The notes beneath the pieces are model-generated. The model was not told the origin of the DNA and did no database searches. It saw nothing but the letters and a program-made list of their open reading frames with translations. A DNA stretch of 64,000 bases from Alphaproteobacteria bacterium (GTDB lineage Bacteria > Pseudomonadota > Alphaproteobacteria > Rhodobacterales > Rhodobacteraceae). The DNA is taken from the NCBI GenBank assembly GCA_030432315.1, contig JAUIHM010000002.1, positions 1-64,000 on the forward strand, given 5' to 3'. Made by a program: the position numbers and the translations under genes. Every line of letters begins with the position of its first letter. Within the stretch, counting starts at the first letter, position 1. Below, piece after piece: positions 26,082 through 35,538 of the stretch.

Positions 26082-27053
26082 ATGCAGGCCGCCATCTATG
26101 AGACCTACGGACCCGCCAGCGTCGTCGAACTGCGCGACATCCCCCGCCCTGAACCTGCGGAGGGCGAACTGCTGATCCGCGTCGAAGCTTCCGCCGTCAG
26201 CACCGCCGACTGGCGCCTGCGCGCCGGTGCCTTTCCCCGCGGCATGTGGCTCCCGGGCCGCCTCTTCGCCGGGCTGTTCCGCCCGCGCCGGAAAATCCTC
26301 GGCACCGATTTCGCCGGCCGCGTCGAAGCCACCGGCGCCGCCGTCCAGAATTTCCGGACCGGCGACAGCGTGTTCGGCTTTTCCGGCAGCGGCGGCCACG
26401 CCCAGTTCCTCACCGTCGCCGCCGACGGCCCGGTCGCCCTGAAACCGCTGAACCTGACGCCGCAGGAAGCCGCCGCCGTACCCTTCGGCGCAGTGTCCGC
26501 GCTCGTATTCCTGCGCGATGTCGCGAAAATCCGGCCAGGCGAGAAAATCCTCATCAACGGCGCTTCCGGCGGTGTCGGCATCTTCGCGGTGCAGCTCGCC
26601 AAACATTTCGGCGCCGAAGTCACCGCCGTCGCCAGCAGGCCCAATCATGCCATGCTCCAGGACCTCGGTGCCGATCACCTGATCGACTACAAAACTGAGG
26701 ATTTCAGCCACTCGGGCCAGACCTGGGACGTGATCCTCGACACCGTCGGCGCCACCAACTGGACCCAGGCCCGCGCCGCGCTCACGCCCGAAGGCCGGTA
26801 CGTGCCGTTGGAATTCGGTCTCGGCAGCATCTTCCGCGCGCTGTTCGTCAACCTTCGAGGGGGCCGCAAATTCCGCATTGCCGTCTCCGGCGACAAACCC
26901 GAGGATGTCCGCCTGATCGCCGAACTGCTCGCCTCCCGCAAGCTGCGCCCGGTGATCGACAGCGTGCATCCGCTCGCGCGGATCCGCGACGCGCATCTGC
27001 GGGTCGAAACGCGCCACAAGACCGGAGCGGTGGTGGTCGCCGTCGCCGCCTGA
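26082..27053 (+). CDS. NAD(P)-dependent alcohol dehydrogenase / quinone oxidoreductase-like (MDR)
   Basis: A 323-residue medium-chain dehydrogenase/reductase. The catalytic-domain motif VEASAVSTADWRLRAG near residue 35 lacks the zinc cysteine, and no structural zinc cysteine cluster is present, so it is a zinc-free quinone-oxidoreductase-type enzyme. The cofactor fold is GASGGVGIFAVQLAKHFGA near residue 165. ATG 26082 has GGAGACACCCC upstream. It is divergent from a LysR regulator, its probable activator. The substrate may be a quinone or enone. Confidence 0.87.
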   Translation: MQAAIYETYGPASVVELRDIPRPEPAEGELLIRVEASAVSTADWRLRAGAFPRGMWLPGRLFAGLFRPRRKILGTDFAGRVEATGAAVQNFRTGDSVFGFSGSGGHAQFLTVAADGPVALKPLNLTPQEAAAVPFGAVSALVFLRDVAKIRPGEKILINGASGGVGIFAVQLAKHFGAEVTAVASRPNHAMLQDLGADHLIDYKTEDFSHSGQTWDVILDTVGATNWTQARAALTPEGRYVPLEFGLGSIFRALFVNLRGGRKFRIAVSGDKPEDVRLIAELLASRKLRPVIDSVHPLARIRDAHLRVETRHKTGAVVVAVAA

Positions 27054-27075
27054 ACCGGCCGGCCGGGCAGGGGGC

Positions 27076-27918
27076 TCAGGCCGCGGGCGGAAACGACAGA
27101 TCCGTCACCGTCACGTCGAAGAACGGAAAATACTCTTCCGTGCCGAAAAAGTTCCCCGCCTCGACCCGCGTCGCGAGGCGAAAGCCGCCGAATTCCCGAT
27201 GCTGCGACAGGGTGCCGCCGAACGGCTGTTCCTGCCAGACCTTGGCCGGATTGGCGTTGCTCCAGCGCGGGAACACCACCCGAACCGCGCGGCCCTGCGC
27301 ATCCACGCTCACCCGCACGCTCTGGCTCAGACCGTCGCGGGAGACCGTGACCTCGGCGGTCTGCCCGTCCACCTCCGACCAGACCACCCCCGGGCCGGGC
27401 AGCAGCGCCGCCGGGGTCCAGAACACCGCCTCGGCAATGCACCGTCCCCAGGCGGCGCGTCGGTGGTCCGCACCGCCGTTCATCCGCGCAACCGGCACAA
27501 GCCCCGCCAGCCAGAACCGCGTCCATTGCCCGCTGTCCGATCCGGAAAGACGCACCCGCCCGCCACGCGCCCGCATCTGCCAGATGAATCCCGCGGGCGC
27601 CGCAAGGACCTGGCGCGCCTCCATTTCGAAATACCGGTGCGCTGCCTTTGTGCCCATGCCAAACCGTCCCGACATGACGATCTCCGCCACGTTAAGCAGC
27701 GGCGTGCCGGGCCGGATCGCATTTTCGAAATAGCGTCGCGCCGCGTCGGGCAGGTCCGCCACCATGCCCGGATCGAACACCGCCGGATTGTTTGGCTGCA
27801 GGGCCAGCAGCCGGTCCCGCTCCCGCCGGTCCCGCCAGAGATCAAGGAACCGCCGGGCCGCGAGCCAGGCCGCAACCGCCAGCACCGCCAGAAGAATGAC
27901 CGCCAGGACCGATCCCAA
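27076..27918 (-). CDS. DUF6544-like membrane-anchored protein
   Basis: A 280-residue protein with one N-terminal hydrophobic segment (VLAVILLAVLAVAAWLAA), then a mainly beta soluble part. Features such as LPDAARRYFENAIRPGTPLL near residue 55 and WQMRARGGRVRLSGSDSG near 120 resemble the family often labelled DUF6544 or DUF6920; I am not certain of the number. It converges on the oxidoreductase gene with 22 bases between stops. Function unknown. The membrane anchor suggests an inner-membrane protein with most of its mass on one side. Confidence 0.65.
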   Translation of the reverse strand: MGSVLAVILLAVLAVAAWLAARRFLDLWRDRRERDRLLALQPNNPAVFDPGMVADLPDAARRYFENAIRPGTPLLNVAEIVMSGRFGMGTKAAHRYFEMEARQVLAAPAGFIWQMRARGGRVRLSGSDSGQWTRFWLAGLVPVARMNGGADHRRAAWGRCIAEAVFWTPAALLPGPGVVWSEVDGQTAEVTVSRDGLSQSVRVSVDAQGRAVRVVFPRWSNANPAKVWQEQPFGGTLSQHREFGGFRLATRVEAGNFFGTEEYFPFFDVTVTDLSFPPAA

Positions 27919-27953
27919 TCCTCACCCTCATCGTCTTGCGCCGACGGACCGGC

Positions 27954-28355
27954 TCACCCCGGCAGATTCAGGCTCATCTGCCACGAGACCCCGAAGCGGT
28001 CGCAAACCCAGCCGAACCGGTCGCTGAACCCGTAATCGTCCAGCGGCATCATCACCTGACCGCCATCAGCCAGACGCGCGAATGCCGCATCCACCGCATC
28101 TCCATCGTCAAATTCGACAAACAGCGACATCGATGGAGTAAAGCTGAACGCATGGCTGACCGGACTGTCAATCACCGTCAGCGACAGATCCATCAGCCGC
28201 GCCCGCGCCATCTTCACCAGCCCCGCCGCCCCGGCCTCGCCTTCGCCGTAGGCCTCAAGCACCTCGACCCTGAAATCCGGAAACACCGACCCGTAGAGAT
28301 CCAGCGCCTCCCGCGCCTCGCCCTGAAACATCAGATGTATCGAAACCCTGCTCAT
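27954..28355 (-). CDS. VOC-family protein, PhnB-like
   Basis: A 133-residue glyoxalase-fold protein. SIHLMFQGEAREALDLYGSV at the N terminus and DDYGFSDRFGWVCDRFGVSW at the C terminus are characteristic of the PhnB/3-demethylubiquinone-methyltransferase-like subgroup. The frame extends to 28427, but ATG 28355, giving MSRVSIHLMFQ, matches the family start; the ribosome site is weak. It lies 139 bases downstream of the DinB-type gene on the same strand. Substrate unknown. Confidence 0.82.
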   Translation of the reverse strand: MSRVSIHLMFQGEAREALDLYGSVFPDFRVEVLEAYGEGEAGAAGLVKMARARLMDLSLTVIDSPVSHAFSFTPSMSLFVEFDDGDAVDAAFARLADGGQVMMPLDDYGFSDRFGWVCDRFGVSWQMSLNLPG

Positions 28356-28494
28356 GGCCCGCAGAAAACCAGACTTCCCCGCGCCTGACCAGCCCGGATT
28401 TTGCACGGCCACTTGTACCGAAGACACGCCGCGAAAATCCGCTCAGACCGTCGCATGTGACGCCGGCCCCGCGCCCGCAGCAGCAACATCCTTC

Positions 28495-28998
28495 TCAAAC
28501 GTCGTCGGGCATGAACCCCAGATCGGTCGGGTCCGGTGTCATGCCAAAACCGGTCAGGATCGCATGCGCCTGACCCCGGTGATGGGTCTGATGGTTGAAG
28601 AAATGCGTCACCAGAATCCATTTCGGTTTCGTCAGGTCGCGTCTGCTCCCGCCCGAATACCAGGTCAGGTCGCCCGCAAGATCGGATTCGGTCAGCCGCG
28701 CCGCCCAGTCGGAAATCCGGCTATCGGCCTCAAGGCGTGCCGCCTTCAGTCCTTCCCAGTCGAGCCGGGTTTCGCCGTCCGCCGGTCCGGTCTTTGGCTT
28801 CTCCCAACCGTCAAACCGCGCCATCCAGACCGAGTCGCCCCAGAGAACATGCGCGAGCGTGCCATGCAGCGACCGGAAGAACGCCCCCCGATCCTCCCGC
28901 CGCTGCGCATCCGTCAGCCGGTCGGCTTCGCGGTACAGCGAACGGTTCTGCCAGGCATTGTAGCGCGCCATCAGACGCGGATGGTCCGGGTCGATCAT
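28495..28998 (-). CDS. DinB/DUF664-type four-helix protein
   Basis: A 167-residue protein of the DinB/YfiT-like metalloenzyme fold. LMARYNAWQNRSLYREADRL opens helix 1, HVLWGDSVWMARFDGW is near residue 50, and the metal-type histidine motif HFFNHQTHHRGQAHAIL is near residue 140. ATG 28998 has GGAGAG upstream; the frame itself extends to 29073. Some family members are thiol-dependent transferases. Despite the name there is no relation to DNA polymerase IV. The 11-bp-periodic repeat element lies about 100 bases upstream. Confidence 0.85.
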   Translation of the reverse strand: MIDPDHPRLMARYNAWQNRSLYREADRLTDAQRREDRGAFFRSLHGTLAHVLWGDSVWMARFDGWEKPKTGPADGETRLDWEGLKAARLEADSRISDWAARLTESDLAGDLTWYSGGSRRDLTKPKWILVTHFFNHQTHHRGQAHAILTGFGMTPDPTDLGFMPDDV

Positions 28999-29096
28999 CT
29001 GGACTCTCCACACCCCCGCGCGATGATGCCACGCGTGCCGACTCCTGTCGATCTTCCGCACGCCAACCGCCAAAGGACATCGCGGCGGGAAGCCCC

Positions 29097-29185
29097 GTTA
29101 ACCTTTTCGCGGCGCGCGGGAATCGTCGGTATCGAATGGGTATCGTCCGGGTATCGAAAGGGTATCCGGCCGCCGCATGGTTAAC
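29097..29185. repeat. Periodic GGTATC element, copy 1
   Basis: Four GGTATC hexamers start at 29128, 29139, 29150 and 29161, exactly 11 bases apart. The element opens with GTTAACC (29097-29103) and closes with GGTTAAC (29179-29185). Between the last hexamer and the end is CGGCCGCCGCAT. A second copy at 51766-51855 keeps the hexamers, the pitch and the 3' block but has different spacers. It lies between the recQ stop and the leftward DinB-type gene. Nothing in it is coding. Confidence 0.85.
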
Positions 29186-29188
29186 GGC

Positions 29189-31249
29189 TCAGCCCGGACT
29201 GTTGATAATGTCGAGAAAAGCCGCGCCAAACCGGTCGGCCTTCTGCGCCCCGACCCCGGGAATCCGCTCCAGCGCCCCTAGATCCTGTGGTCGCATTTCG
29301 GCAATCCGTCTGAGTGTCACGGCGTTGCAGGACAGCGGTTTGCCGGTCCCCGACGATCCCTTCGCCAGTTCCTTTTGCGCTGCCTCCAGCCGGTCGAACA
29401 CCGACGCGGCTTCCCGTCCCGCGATTTTGCGCCGCGCCGGGTGCGGCAGTTCCGCCGTGTCATCCCCCTGAATTGCCTCAAGAAACTGTCGCCCATAGCG
29501 CTCCAGCTTTACCGCTCCAACCCCGGAGATCCCCCGCATCTCGTCGAGACTTGCAGGCCGTTTCACCGCCATTTCCATCAGCGTCCGGTCGTTGAAAATG
29601 ATATAGCCCGGCACGTTCGCCGCCTCCGCCAGCCCCCGCCGCACCGCCTTCAGCGCCGCAAGAAGCCCCTCATCCTCCTCCGGCACCAGCGCCACCACCC
29701 GGGCCTGCGACGGTTTCGCCCTCTGAATGGTATCTTCCCGCAACATAAGGGGTCTTTCACCCCGCAGCACCGGCCGCGCCGATTCGTTCAACCTCAACGC
29801 CCCATGCCGCGACGGGTCCGGCCGCAACAGATCATGCCCCATCAGCTGCAGAAAAATCCCCTGCCATTCCTGCTTCGACCGCTCCTTGCCGACGCCAAAC
29901 GTCGGCAACCGGTCATGCCCCCGCTGCCTGACACGCTCATTCGCATCCCCGCGCAGCACGGAAATGAGATGCTCCGTGCCAAAATACTCTCCGGTCCGCA
30001 GCACCGCCGAAAACGCCTTCTGCGCCGCCTCCGTCCCGTCGAACAGCTTCGGCGGATTGCGGCACAGATCGCAGTTGCCGCAGGGCTCGGTGTGGGAATC
30101 GCCAAAGTAATTCAACAGCACATGCCGCCGACACTCCGCCGCCTCGGCCAGACCGAGCAGGGCATTCAACCGCCGGTGATCGGCCTCCTTGCGGTCCATC
30201 GGTGCTGCGCCCTCGTCGATCTGCGAGCGCCGCAGCCTGATGTCTTCCGCGCCGTACAGCGTCAGCGTCGCCGCCGGTGCCCCGTCGCGCCCGGCCCGCC
30301 CGATCTCCTGGTAATACGCCTCCACCGATTTCGACAGGTCCGCATGGGCGACAAACCGGATGTCCGGCTTGTCCACTCCCATGCCGAACGCAATCGTCGC
30401 ACAGACGATCAGCCCGTCCTCGCGCTGGAACCGTGCCTCGGCCCGCTGCCGCTCGGAGCTTTCAAGCCCGGCGTGATAGGCGATCGCGTTGTGACCGGAG
30501 TCATTCAGCCCCTTGGCCAGGGTTTCGGTCTTCGCCCGGCTGGCGCAATAGACGATACCGGACAAACCTTTGTGTTGATTTGCAAATTCCAGGATCTGCT
30601 CTCGCGGTTTGTTTTTCGGCCGGAACGAAATGAACAGGTTGGGCCGGTCGAATCCGTGCAGGAACACCTCCGGCTTTCGCTCCGGAAACAGCTGCTCAAT
30701 GATCTGCGCCCGCGTCTCCGCATCGGCCGTCGCCGTCAGTGCAACTGTCTGTACCGGCCCGATGTCGCGCCGCAATCCGCCGATCCGCAGGTAATCCGGC
30801 CGGAAATCATGTCCCCACTGACTGACACAATGTGCCTCGTCCACCGCCAGCAGACTGACGTTCGAATTGCGCAACAGTGACGTCGTATACCCCGAGCCGA
30901 GCCGTTCCGGCGCCATGTAGAGAAGCTTCAGCGTTCCCGCCCGAAGCTTGTGCAGGATCGCGTCGACCTCGTCGCCATCGGTCTGCGAGGTCAGTGCGCC
31001 CGCCTCGACGCCGTTTTCCCTCAAGGCGCGCACCTGGTCCCGCATCAGCGCGATCAGCGGCGAAATCACCACCGTCACCCCGTCCCGGGTCAGGGCAGGC
31101 AATTGATAACACAGGGACTTTCCCCCTCCGGTCGGCATGATCGCCAGCACGTCTCGGCCGGCCTCTACTGACGCAACAATCGCCTCCTGACCCGGTCTGA
31201 AATCGGAAAAACCGAAGATCCGACTGAGATAGTCCCGTGCCTGTTTCAT
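29189..31249 (-). CDS. recQ: ATP-dependent DNA helicase RecQ
   Basis: A 686-residue 3'-to-5' helicase for recombination and stalled-fork repair. Walker A is PTGGGKSLCYQLPAL near residue 40, and DEAHC is the Walker B box. The zinc-binding cysteines of the RQC domain are in EPCGNCDLCRNPP near residue 385. An HRDC domain follows (ISGVGAVKLERYGRQFLEAI), and then a second HRDC-like segment at the very C terminus (LERIPGVGAQKADRFGAAFL). ATG 31249 overlaps the upstream rsmD stop as ATGA; the longer frame to 31483 is rejected because it would overlap rsmD deeply. Confidence 0.95.
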   Translation of the reverse strand: MKQARDYLSRIFGFSDFRPGQEAIVASVEAGRDVLAIMPTGGGKSLCYQLPALTRDGVTVVISPLIALMRDQVRALRENGVEAGALTSQTDGDEVDAILHKLRAGTLKLLYMAPERLGSGYTTSLLRNSNVSLLAVDEAHCVSQWGHDFRPDYLRIGGLRRDIGPVQTVALTATADAETRAQIIEQLFPERKPEVFLHGFDRPNLFISFRPKNKPREQILEFANQHKGLSGIVYCASRAKTETLAKGLNDSGHNAIAYHAGLESSERQRAEARFQREDGLIVCATIAFGMGVDKPDIRFVAHADLSKSVEAYYQEIGRAGRDGAPAATLTLYGAEDIRLRRSQIDEGAAPMDRKEADHRRLNALLGLAEAAECRRHVLLNYFGDSHTEPCGNCDLCRNPPKLFDGTEAAQKAFSAVLRTGEYFGTEHLISVLRGDANERVRQRGHDRLPTFGVGKERSKQEWQGIFLQLMGHDLLRPDPSRHGALRLNESARPVLRGERPLMLREDTIQRAKPSQARVVALVPEEDEGLLAALKAVRRGLAEAANVPGYIIFNDRTLMEMAVKRPASLDEMRGISGVGAVKLERYGRQFLEAIQGDDTAELPHPARRKIAGREAASVFDRLEAAQKELAKGSSGTGKPLSCNAVTLRRIAEMRPQDLGALERIPGVGAQKADRFGAAFLDIINSPG

Positions 31250-31818
31250 GCCGTCCCGTATCGAAAAATGTGAACCCGTGTATTGCCGTAGGCCCGTCGG
31301 TCGAGCATCATCATCCCCGCAGGTGGCACCGGCGGCCGTGACTCTTCCCAGACCACCAGCGCCCCCCCGGCAATCCATCCGCCGCTGATCGCTGCCGTCA
31401 GCGCCCGCTCCCCCAGACCTTTGCTGTAGGGTGGATCGAGCAGCACCAGATCGGCCCCCGGTCCGCTGGCCGCTCCGAGGCAAAGCGCGTCAGCCGCAAT
31501 CACCGACGCGCGGTCCCCGACCCCGAGCGACGCGACGTTCGCCCGCAGAAGTGCAAGGGAATTCCGGTCATTTTCAACGAAAACAGCGCTTTGTGCCCCC
31601 CGCGACAGCGCTTCCAGTCCCAGGGCTCCGGTCCCGGCAAACAGATCCAGCACCAACGCCCCTTCCGGCACCGCAGGTTCCGCGTATCCGCCGTGCCGCA
31701 GCAGATTGAACAGGCTCTCCCGCACCCGGTCCGTGGTTGGACGCAGCGAGTCCGGCCTCTCTCCGGTTCCCGGTCCCTTCAGGGGCCGCCCGCGCAGTTC
31801 ACCGCCGACAATCCGCAT
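31246..31818 (-). CDS. rsmD: 16S rRNA (guanine(966)-N2)-methyltransferase
   Basis: A 190-residue SAM-dependent enzyme that methylates G966 of 16S rRNA. The N terminus MRIVGGELRGRPLKGP, the SAM loop LDLFAGTGALGLEALSRGA near residue 60, and the catalytic DPPY motif in LVLLDPPYSKGLG near residue 130 are all diagnostic. It overlaps recQ by four bases, and its start overlaps the stop of the upstream flavoprotein gene by one base. Confidence 0.94.
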   Translation of the reverse strand: MRIVGGELRGRPLKGPGTGERPDSLRPTTDRVRESLFNLLRHGGYAEPAVPEGALVLDLFAGTGALGLEALSRGAQSAVFVENDRNSLALLRANVASLGVGDRASVIAADALCLGAASGPGADLVLLDPPYSKGLGERALTAAISGGWIAGGALVVWEESRPPVPPAGMMMLDRRAYGNTRVHIFRYGTA

Positions 31819-33044
31819 CAGGCCAGCGTTTTCAGATCGGTCGACGGGTCGGCAACCTGTTCCGCGACCGGGGATTTCCCCGCCTCAATCCAGCGCTTTC
31901 CGGTCATGTAGGCCCTCGGATCGTTCATCGCATCCACTGCCAACAGCCGTTCACCCGCGTAATACCATACCGACTGCGAGTGATCCCGCGCCCCGGGCCG
32001 CGTCACCGTCCGGTCATAGCCGGTGTTGAGCCCGGCAATCTGCAGCTTGACGTCGTACTGGTCAGACCAGAACCACGGTTTGGCCTCATAGGCGACGTCT
32101 CCGCCCAGCATCGCCTCCGCCACCGCTTCAGCCTGGTCAATCGCGTTCGGCACGCTCTCCAGACGGATCCAGTGACCGTGATAGGGAAAATTCGCACAGT
32201 CGCCGGCCGCGAATATACTGGCATCGATGGTGCGTCCCGCGGCATCGACGTGGATTCCGTTGTCAACCTCCAGACCGGCCGCCGCCGCGAGTTCCACTTC
32301 GGGGACCACGCCAATGCCGACGAGACAGAGGTCGGCGGGCAATATCTCCCCGTCTGCCAGACGCGCCCCGGTCACCACGCCGTCATCACCCTCAAGCCCT
32401 TTGAGAACCGCGTTTTCGCGAATTTCGACGCCATGCGCCGTGTGCAGGTCGCGGAAAAACGCCGCCGTCGCCGGTGAGGCAACCCGCGCCAGCAGACGCG
32501 GCGCCGCCTCCAGCACCGTTACCGCCACGCCCTTTTCGGTCAGCACCGCAGCTGCCTCGAGGCCGATGTATCCGCCGCCGACGACCACCGCCCGCGACGC
32601 ACCCGCCGCCAGTCGTTCCGCCAGTGCGTCCGCATCGCGCATCGACCGCATTGTCAGCACGTTTCCGAGCGATCCGCCAATCTCCGACGGCAACAGCCTC
32701 GGCCGCGCCCCGGTGGTGATCGCCAGCAAATCCCAGGGCAGCGTGCCGCCGTCCGCCAGCCGCACGGTCCTGGCCGCCCGGTCAATTGCCGCGACGGTGC
32801 ATCCGGTCCGCACATCGATCCGGTTTTCCACGTAGAACGACTCCGGCCGCAGATGCAGCCGTTCCCGGCTCAGGTCGCCCTTGAGATACGCCTTCGACAG
32901 CGGCGGGCGCTGATACGGCTGCCATTCCTCCGCGCCCAGAAGCGTCAGCGGACCGCTATGCCCCAGCGCGCGCAGCTTCGCCACCAGCGCCGCCCCGGCC
33001 TGACCCGCACCGATCACAACAATACGCGCAGTGCGCAGATCCAT
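31818..33044 (-). CDS. FAD-dependent oxidoreductase, ferredoxin-reductase type
   Basis: A 408-residue flavoprotein with two dinucleotide folds: VVIGAGQAGAALVAKLRALG at the N terminus binds FAD, and AVVVGGGYIGLEAAAVL near residue 150 binds NAD(P)H. YQRPPLSKAYLKGDL near residue 45 and ASIFAAGDCANFP near 275 are typical of rhodocoxin/putidaredoxin/phthalate-type reductases that feed electrons to a ferredoxin and a P450 or dioxygenase. No such partner is adjacent. It is cotranscribed with rsmD and recQ. Confidence 0.88.
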   Translation of the reverse strand: MDLRTARIVVIGAGQAGAALVAKLRALGHSGPLTLLGAEEWQPYQRPPLSKAYLKGDLSRERLHLRPESFYVENRIDVRTGCTVAAIDRAARTVRLADGGTLPWDLLAITTGARPRLLPSEIGGSLGNVLTMRSMRDADALAERLAAGASRAVVVGGGYIGLEAAAVLTEKGVAVTVLEAAPRLLARVASPATAAFFRDLHTAHGVEIRENAVLKGLEGDDGVVTGARLADGEILPADLCLVGIGVVPEVELAAAAGLEVDNGIHVDAAGRTIDASIFAAGDCANFPYHGHWIRLESVPNAIDQAEAVAEAMLGGDVAYEAKPWFWSDQYDVKLQIAGLNTGYDRTVTRPGARDHSQSVWYYAGERLLAVDAMNDPRAYMTGKRWIEAGKSPVAEQVADPSTDLKTLA

Positions 33045-33154
33045 TCCGTTCTCGCTCCAAAACCGCCGAAACGCCGTTGCACCCCGAATACATGCAGCCC
33101 AGGGCAGGGAGCAACCGCTGTTTGACCGGCAGAGCCGTCAGTCCGAACCGCTCA

Positions 33155-33460
33155 TCAACTGACCGATTCTGCGAACGCGTCCATTTTCCGCGCCAGCGTG
33201 AAATCCAGTTCCGTCAGCCCGCCTGCATCATGAGTGGTCAGCGTGACCTCCACCCGGCCGTAGACGTTGAACCATTCCGGGTGGTGGTTCAGCTTTTCGG
33301 CCCGGATTGCCACCATGGTCATGAAACCGAACGCCGCGACAAAATCGCCAAACCGGTAGGTTTTCGACATCCGGTCCATGCCGGCCCCGAGCGTCCAACC
33401 CGTCACCGCGAGCGGACCGAACCTTTCGGCGATCTCCGCCTCAGTCAGTTTCGCGGGCAT
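33155..33460 (-). CDS. phhB: Pterin-4-alpha-carbinolamine dehydratase
   Basis: A 101-residue enzyme that recycles tetrahydrobiopterin by dehydrating the 4a-carbinolamine. The active-site pattern [19 protein letters not shown] (His-His and later His of the family) is near residue 57, preceded by [14 protein letters not shown] and followed by [12 protein letters not shown]. Its start overlaps the upstream GNAT-like gene by 20 bases. No phenylalanine hydroxylase gene is nearby, and the role may be more general pterin maintenance. Confidence 0.93.
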   Translation of the reverse strand: MPAKLTEAEIAERFGPLAVTGWTLGAGMDRMSKTYRFGDFVAAFGFMTMVAIRAEKLNHHPEWFNVYGRVEVTLTTHDAGGLTELDFTLARKMDAFAESVS

Positions 33461-34646
33461 GGTGGGCTTCCGTGTCGTTTCTGAACGGACCGTATTCCGT
33501 CATGATCTCTATTTCCCGGTCGTGCTGTCCGGCCTCGGCGCGCAGGTACTTCGCCACCGCGTTGGAAAACGCGTCATTGGCAAACCAGTGCAGCGAATGC
33601 GTCGTCACCGGCAGATAGCCGCGCGCCAGCTTGTGTTCGCCCTGTGCCCCGGCCTCGACCCGCGCAAGACCTCTGCCGATCGCCGCGTCAATCGCCTGGT
33701 AGTAACAGAGCTCAAAATGCAGGCAGGGATGATCCTCGACGCAGCCCCAGTAGCGGCCAAAAAGCGCGTCGCGTCCGATGAAATTCAGCGCCCCGGCCAC
33801 ATGTCGCCCGTCGCGTTCCGCCAGAACCAGCAGAACGTCGTTGCGCATCGTCGCATGCACCTCATCGAAAAACGCCCGGCTCAGGTACGGCGTGCCCCAT
33901 TTGCGCGCGCCGGTGTCCTGATAGAACTGCCAGAACGCGTCCCAGTGCTCCGGCGCGATGGCGTCACCGGTCAGCGCCAGTATCTCGCCGCCAAACCCCT
34001 GCGCCCGCTCCCGTTCCTTGCGGATCATCTTGCGCTTGCGCGAATTCAGGCTGGCGAGAAAATCGTCAAATGTCCGGTACCCCCGGTTCTCCCAGTGAAA
34101 CTGCCGCGTCGACCGTTCCAGCAGACCGACAGACCCGCCCCAGTCGCGCTCTTCCTCGGTGCAGAATGTCACATGCAGGCCGGACACGCCGTTCTGTGTC
34201 GCGAGTTGCAGCGCACCTTCGAGAAGCGCCGACCGGGCCACCTGTTCCTCTCCTGGGCGGCAGAGAAATCTCGGGCCGGTGGCCGGGGTGAAAGGCACGG
34301 CGGCCTGCAGCTTGGGATAATAGTCTCCGCCCGCCCGTTCATAGGCATGGGCCCAGTCGAAATCGAAAATATATTCGCCCTGGCTGTGTCCCTTGGCATA
34401 GAGCGGCATCACGCCGATCACCTCTCCGCCCTGCTTGGCCACCAGATGCCTCGGCAGCCAACCGGTGCCGGACCCGACGCTGCCGGAGGTTTCGAGCGCC
34501 AGCAGAAACCGGTGGGTGACAAAGGGATTGCGCGGCGGCGACGTCAGCGCGTCGGCGCAGGCATCCCACACCCCGGCTTCAATCAGGCCGATTGAACCCA
34601 AAACCGAGACTTCAATGGTGTCGCTTCCGTCCAAACCCGCCTCCAC
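33441..34646 (-). CDS. GNAT-like protein of the COG3146 (DUF482) family
   Basis: A protein of about 401 residues. [20 protein letters not shown] near the N terminus, [20 protein letters not shown] near 190 and FNSAVVAKYL-type sequence at the C terminus fit the family annotated as a putative peptidoglycan-synthesis or acyl transferase with two GNAT-like halves. The start is GTG 34646, or perhaps TTG 34634, which has GGAGG better spaced. Members are widespread in alphaproteobacteria but the function is not established. It overlaps the pterin dehydratase gene by 20 bases. Confidence 0.75.
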   Translation of the reverse strand: MEAGLDGSDTIEVSVLGSIGLIEAGVWDACADALTSPPRNPFVTHRFLLALETSGSVGSGTGWLPRHLVAKQGGEVIGVMPLYAKGHSQGEYIFDFDWAHAYERAGGDYYPKLQAAVPFTPATGPRFLCRPGEEQVARSALLEGALQLATQNGVSGLHVTFCTEEERDWGGSVGLLERSTRQFHWENRGYRTFDDFLASLNSRKRKMIRKERERAQGFGGEILALTGDAIAPEHWDAFWQFYQDTGARKWGTPYLSRAFFDEVHATMRNDVLLVLAERDGRHVAGALNFIGRDALFGRYWGCVEDHPCLHFELCYYQAIDAAIGRGLARVEAGAQGEHKLARGYLPVTTHSLHWFANDAFSNAVAKYLRAEAGQHDREIEIMTEYGPFRNDTEAHHARETD

Positions 34647-34773
34647 TGCCTCAGTTTGGTGCCATTGTGCGCCGGGTCAAGGGGATGCGTTGCACTGCAC
34701 AAAAAAGTTTGCGCGGATGTTCCCGGGGGCCAACCCGGTCCTGCCCGCATTTCCGGCAGACCGGAGTTCGGGG

Positions 34774-35538
34774 TCAGGGCCGGAAACCCTCGAAAGTGAT
34801 GTTGTCCGCAACCTGCCGTGCCCGGGCGGCGTCTTTGGCGGAACGGATTGTCCAGCAAAGGATCGGCACACCCGCCTGCCGCAGGGCAAGGACCGCCGGG
34901 TTGTCGAGATCGCGCCGGTCATGCGAAACGAATGACGCCCCGAGTCGCGAAAATTCCGTCAGCGCGGCAAGTTCGGCGCGCCGCCGCGCGGCAATCCGAA
35001 GCGAATAGCCGTTGGCGGCGCAGGAGGTCAGCCCCCAGGGCACGCCGGGATCGAGCTCGGCAAACTGCGCGACCGTGTCCGGATTGAAGCCCATCACCGC
35101 GACCTTGCCTGCGTAGGTCCTCAGACTTCCGGCCACATCCGCCACCAGCCGCGCAGCGGACGACCGGAACGTGGCGTCGTGATCCTTGAGTTCGACCAGC
35201 AAAGGCACCCGCCCGGCCACCACGTCCAGCACCTCAGCGAAACTGGAAATCGTATCCGTGCCCTGCAGATAGGGAATCGCGCGCAGATCCGTCGCGCTGA
35301 ATTCGACAACCTTTCCCCGTCGGCCGGTCAAACGCCGAAGCGTCGGGTCGTGAAACACCACTGCCGTTCCACAGGCCGCCTCGACCACGTCAAGCTCGAT
35401 GCCGTAACCGGCCTCGATTGCGGCCAGAAACGCGCTGCGTGAATTCTCGACGATGCCGGCGGAGGAATCGTGCAGACCGCGATGGGCGATCGGCGTATCG
35501 ACGAACGCCCGGTCGAGGTCAGGCGATCTCAAAGACAC
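34774..35538 (-). CDS. Glycerophosphodiester phosphodiesterase
   Basis: A 254-residue TIM-barrel enzyme that releases glycerol 3-phosphate from glycerophosphodiesters. The signature AHRGLHDSSAGIVENS at about residues 18-33 contains the catalytic HRG and the ENS/ENT pair, and IELDVVEAACGTAVVFHD follows with the metal Glu-Asp and second His. The GTG at 35538 is chosen because GGAGGTGGAAG stands just upstream; the frame extends to 35616. No signal peptide is seen, so it is cytosolic. It overlaps RidA by 20 bases. Confidence 0.88.
   Translation of the reverse strand: MSLRSPDLDRAFVDTPIAHRGLHDSSAGIVENSRSAFLAAIEAGYGIELDVVEAACGTAVVFHDPTLRRLTGRRGKVVEFSATDLRAIPYLQGTDTISSFAEVLDVVAGRVPLLVELKDHDATFRSSAARLVADVAGSLRTYAGKVAVMGFNPDTVAQFAELDPGVPWGLTSCAANGYSLRIAARRRAELAALTEFSRLGASFVSHDRRDLDNPAVLALRQAGVPILCWTIRSAKDAARARQVADNITFEGFRP

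Noticed and set aside
29128-29166. The 11-bp repeats as a mini CRISPR array
   Set aside because: Repeats of six bases with five-base spacers are far too short for CRISPR, and no cas genes are near.
29375-30880. A 501-codon frame opposite recQ
   Set aside because: Antisense to RecQ; Arg/Pro/His-rich composition is that of a shadow frame.
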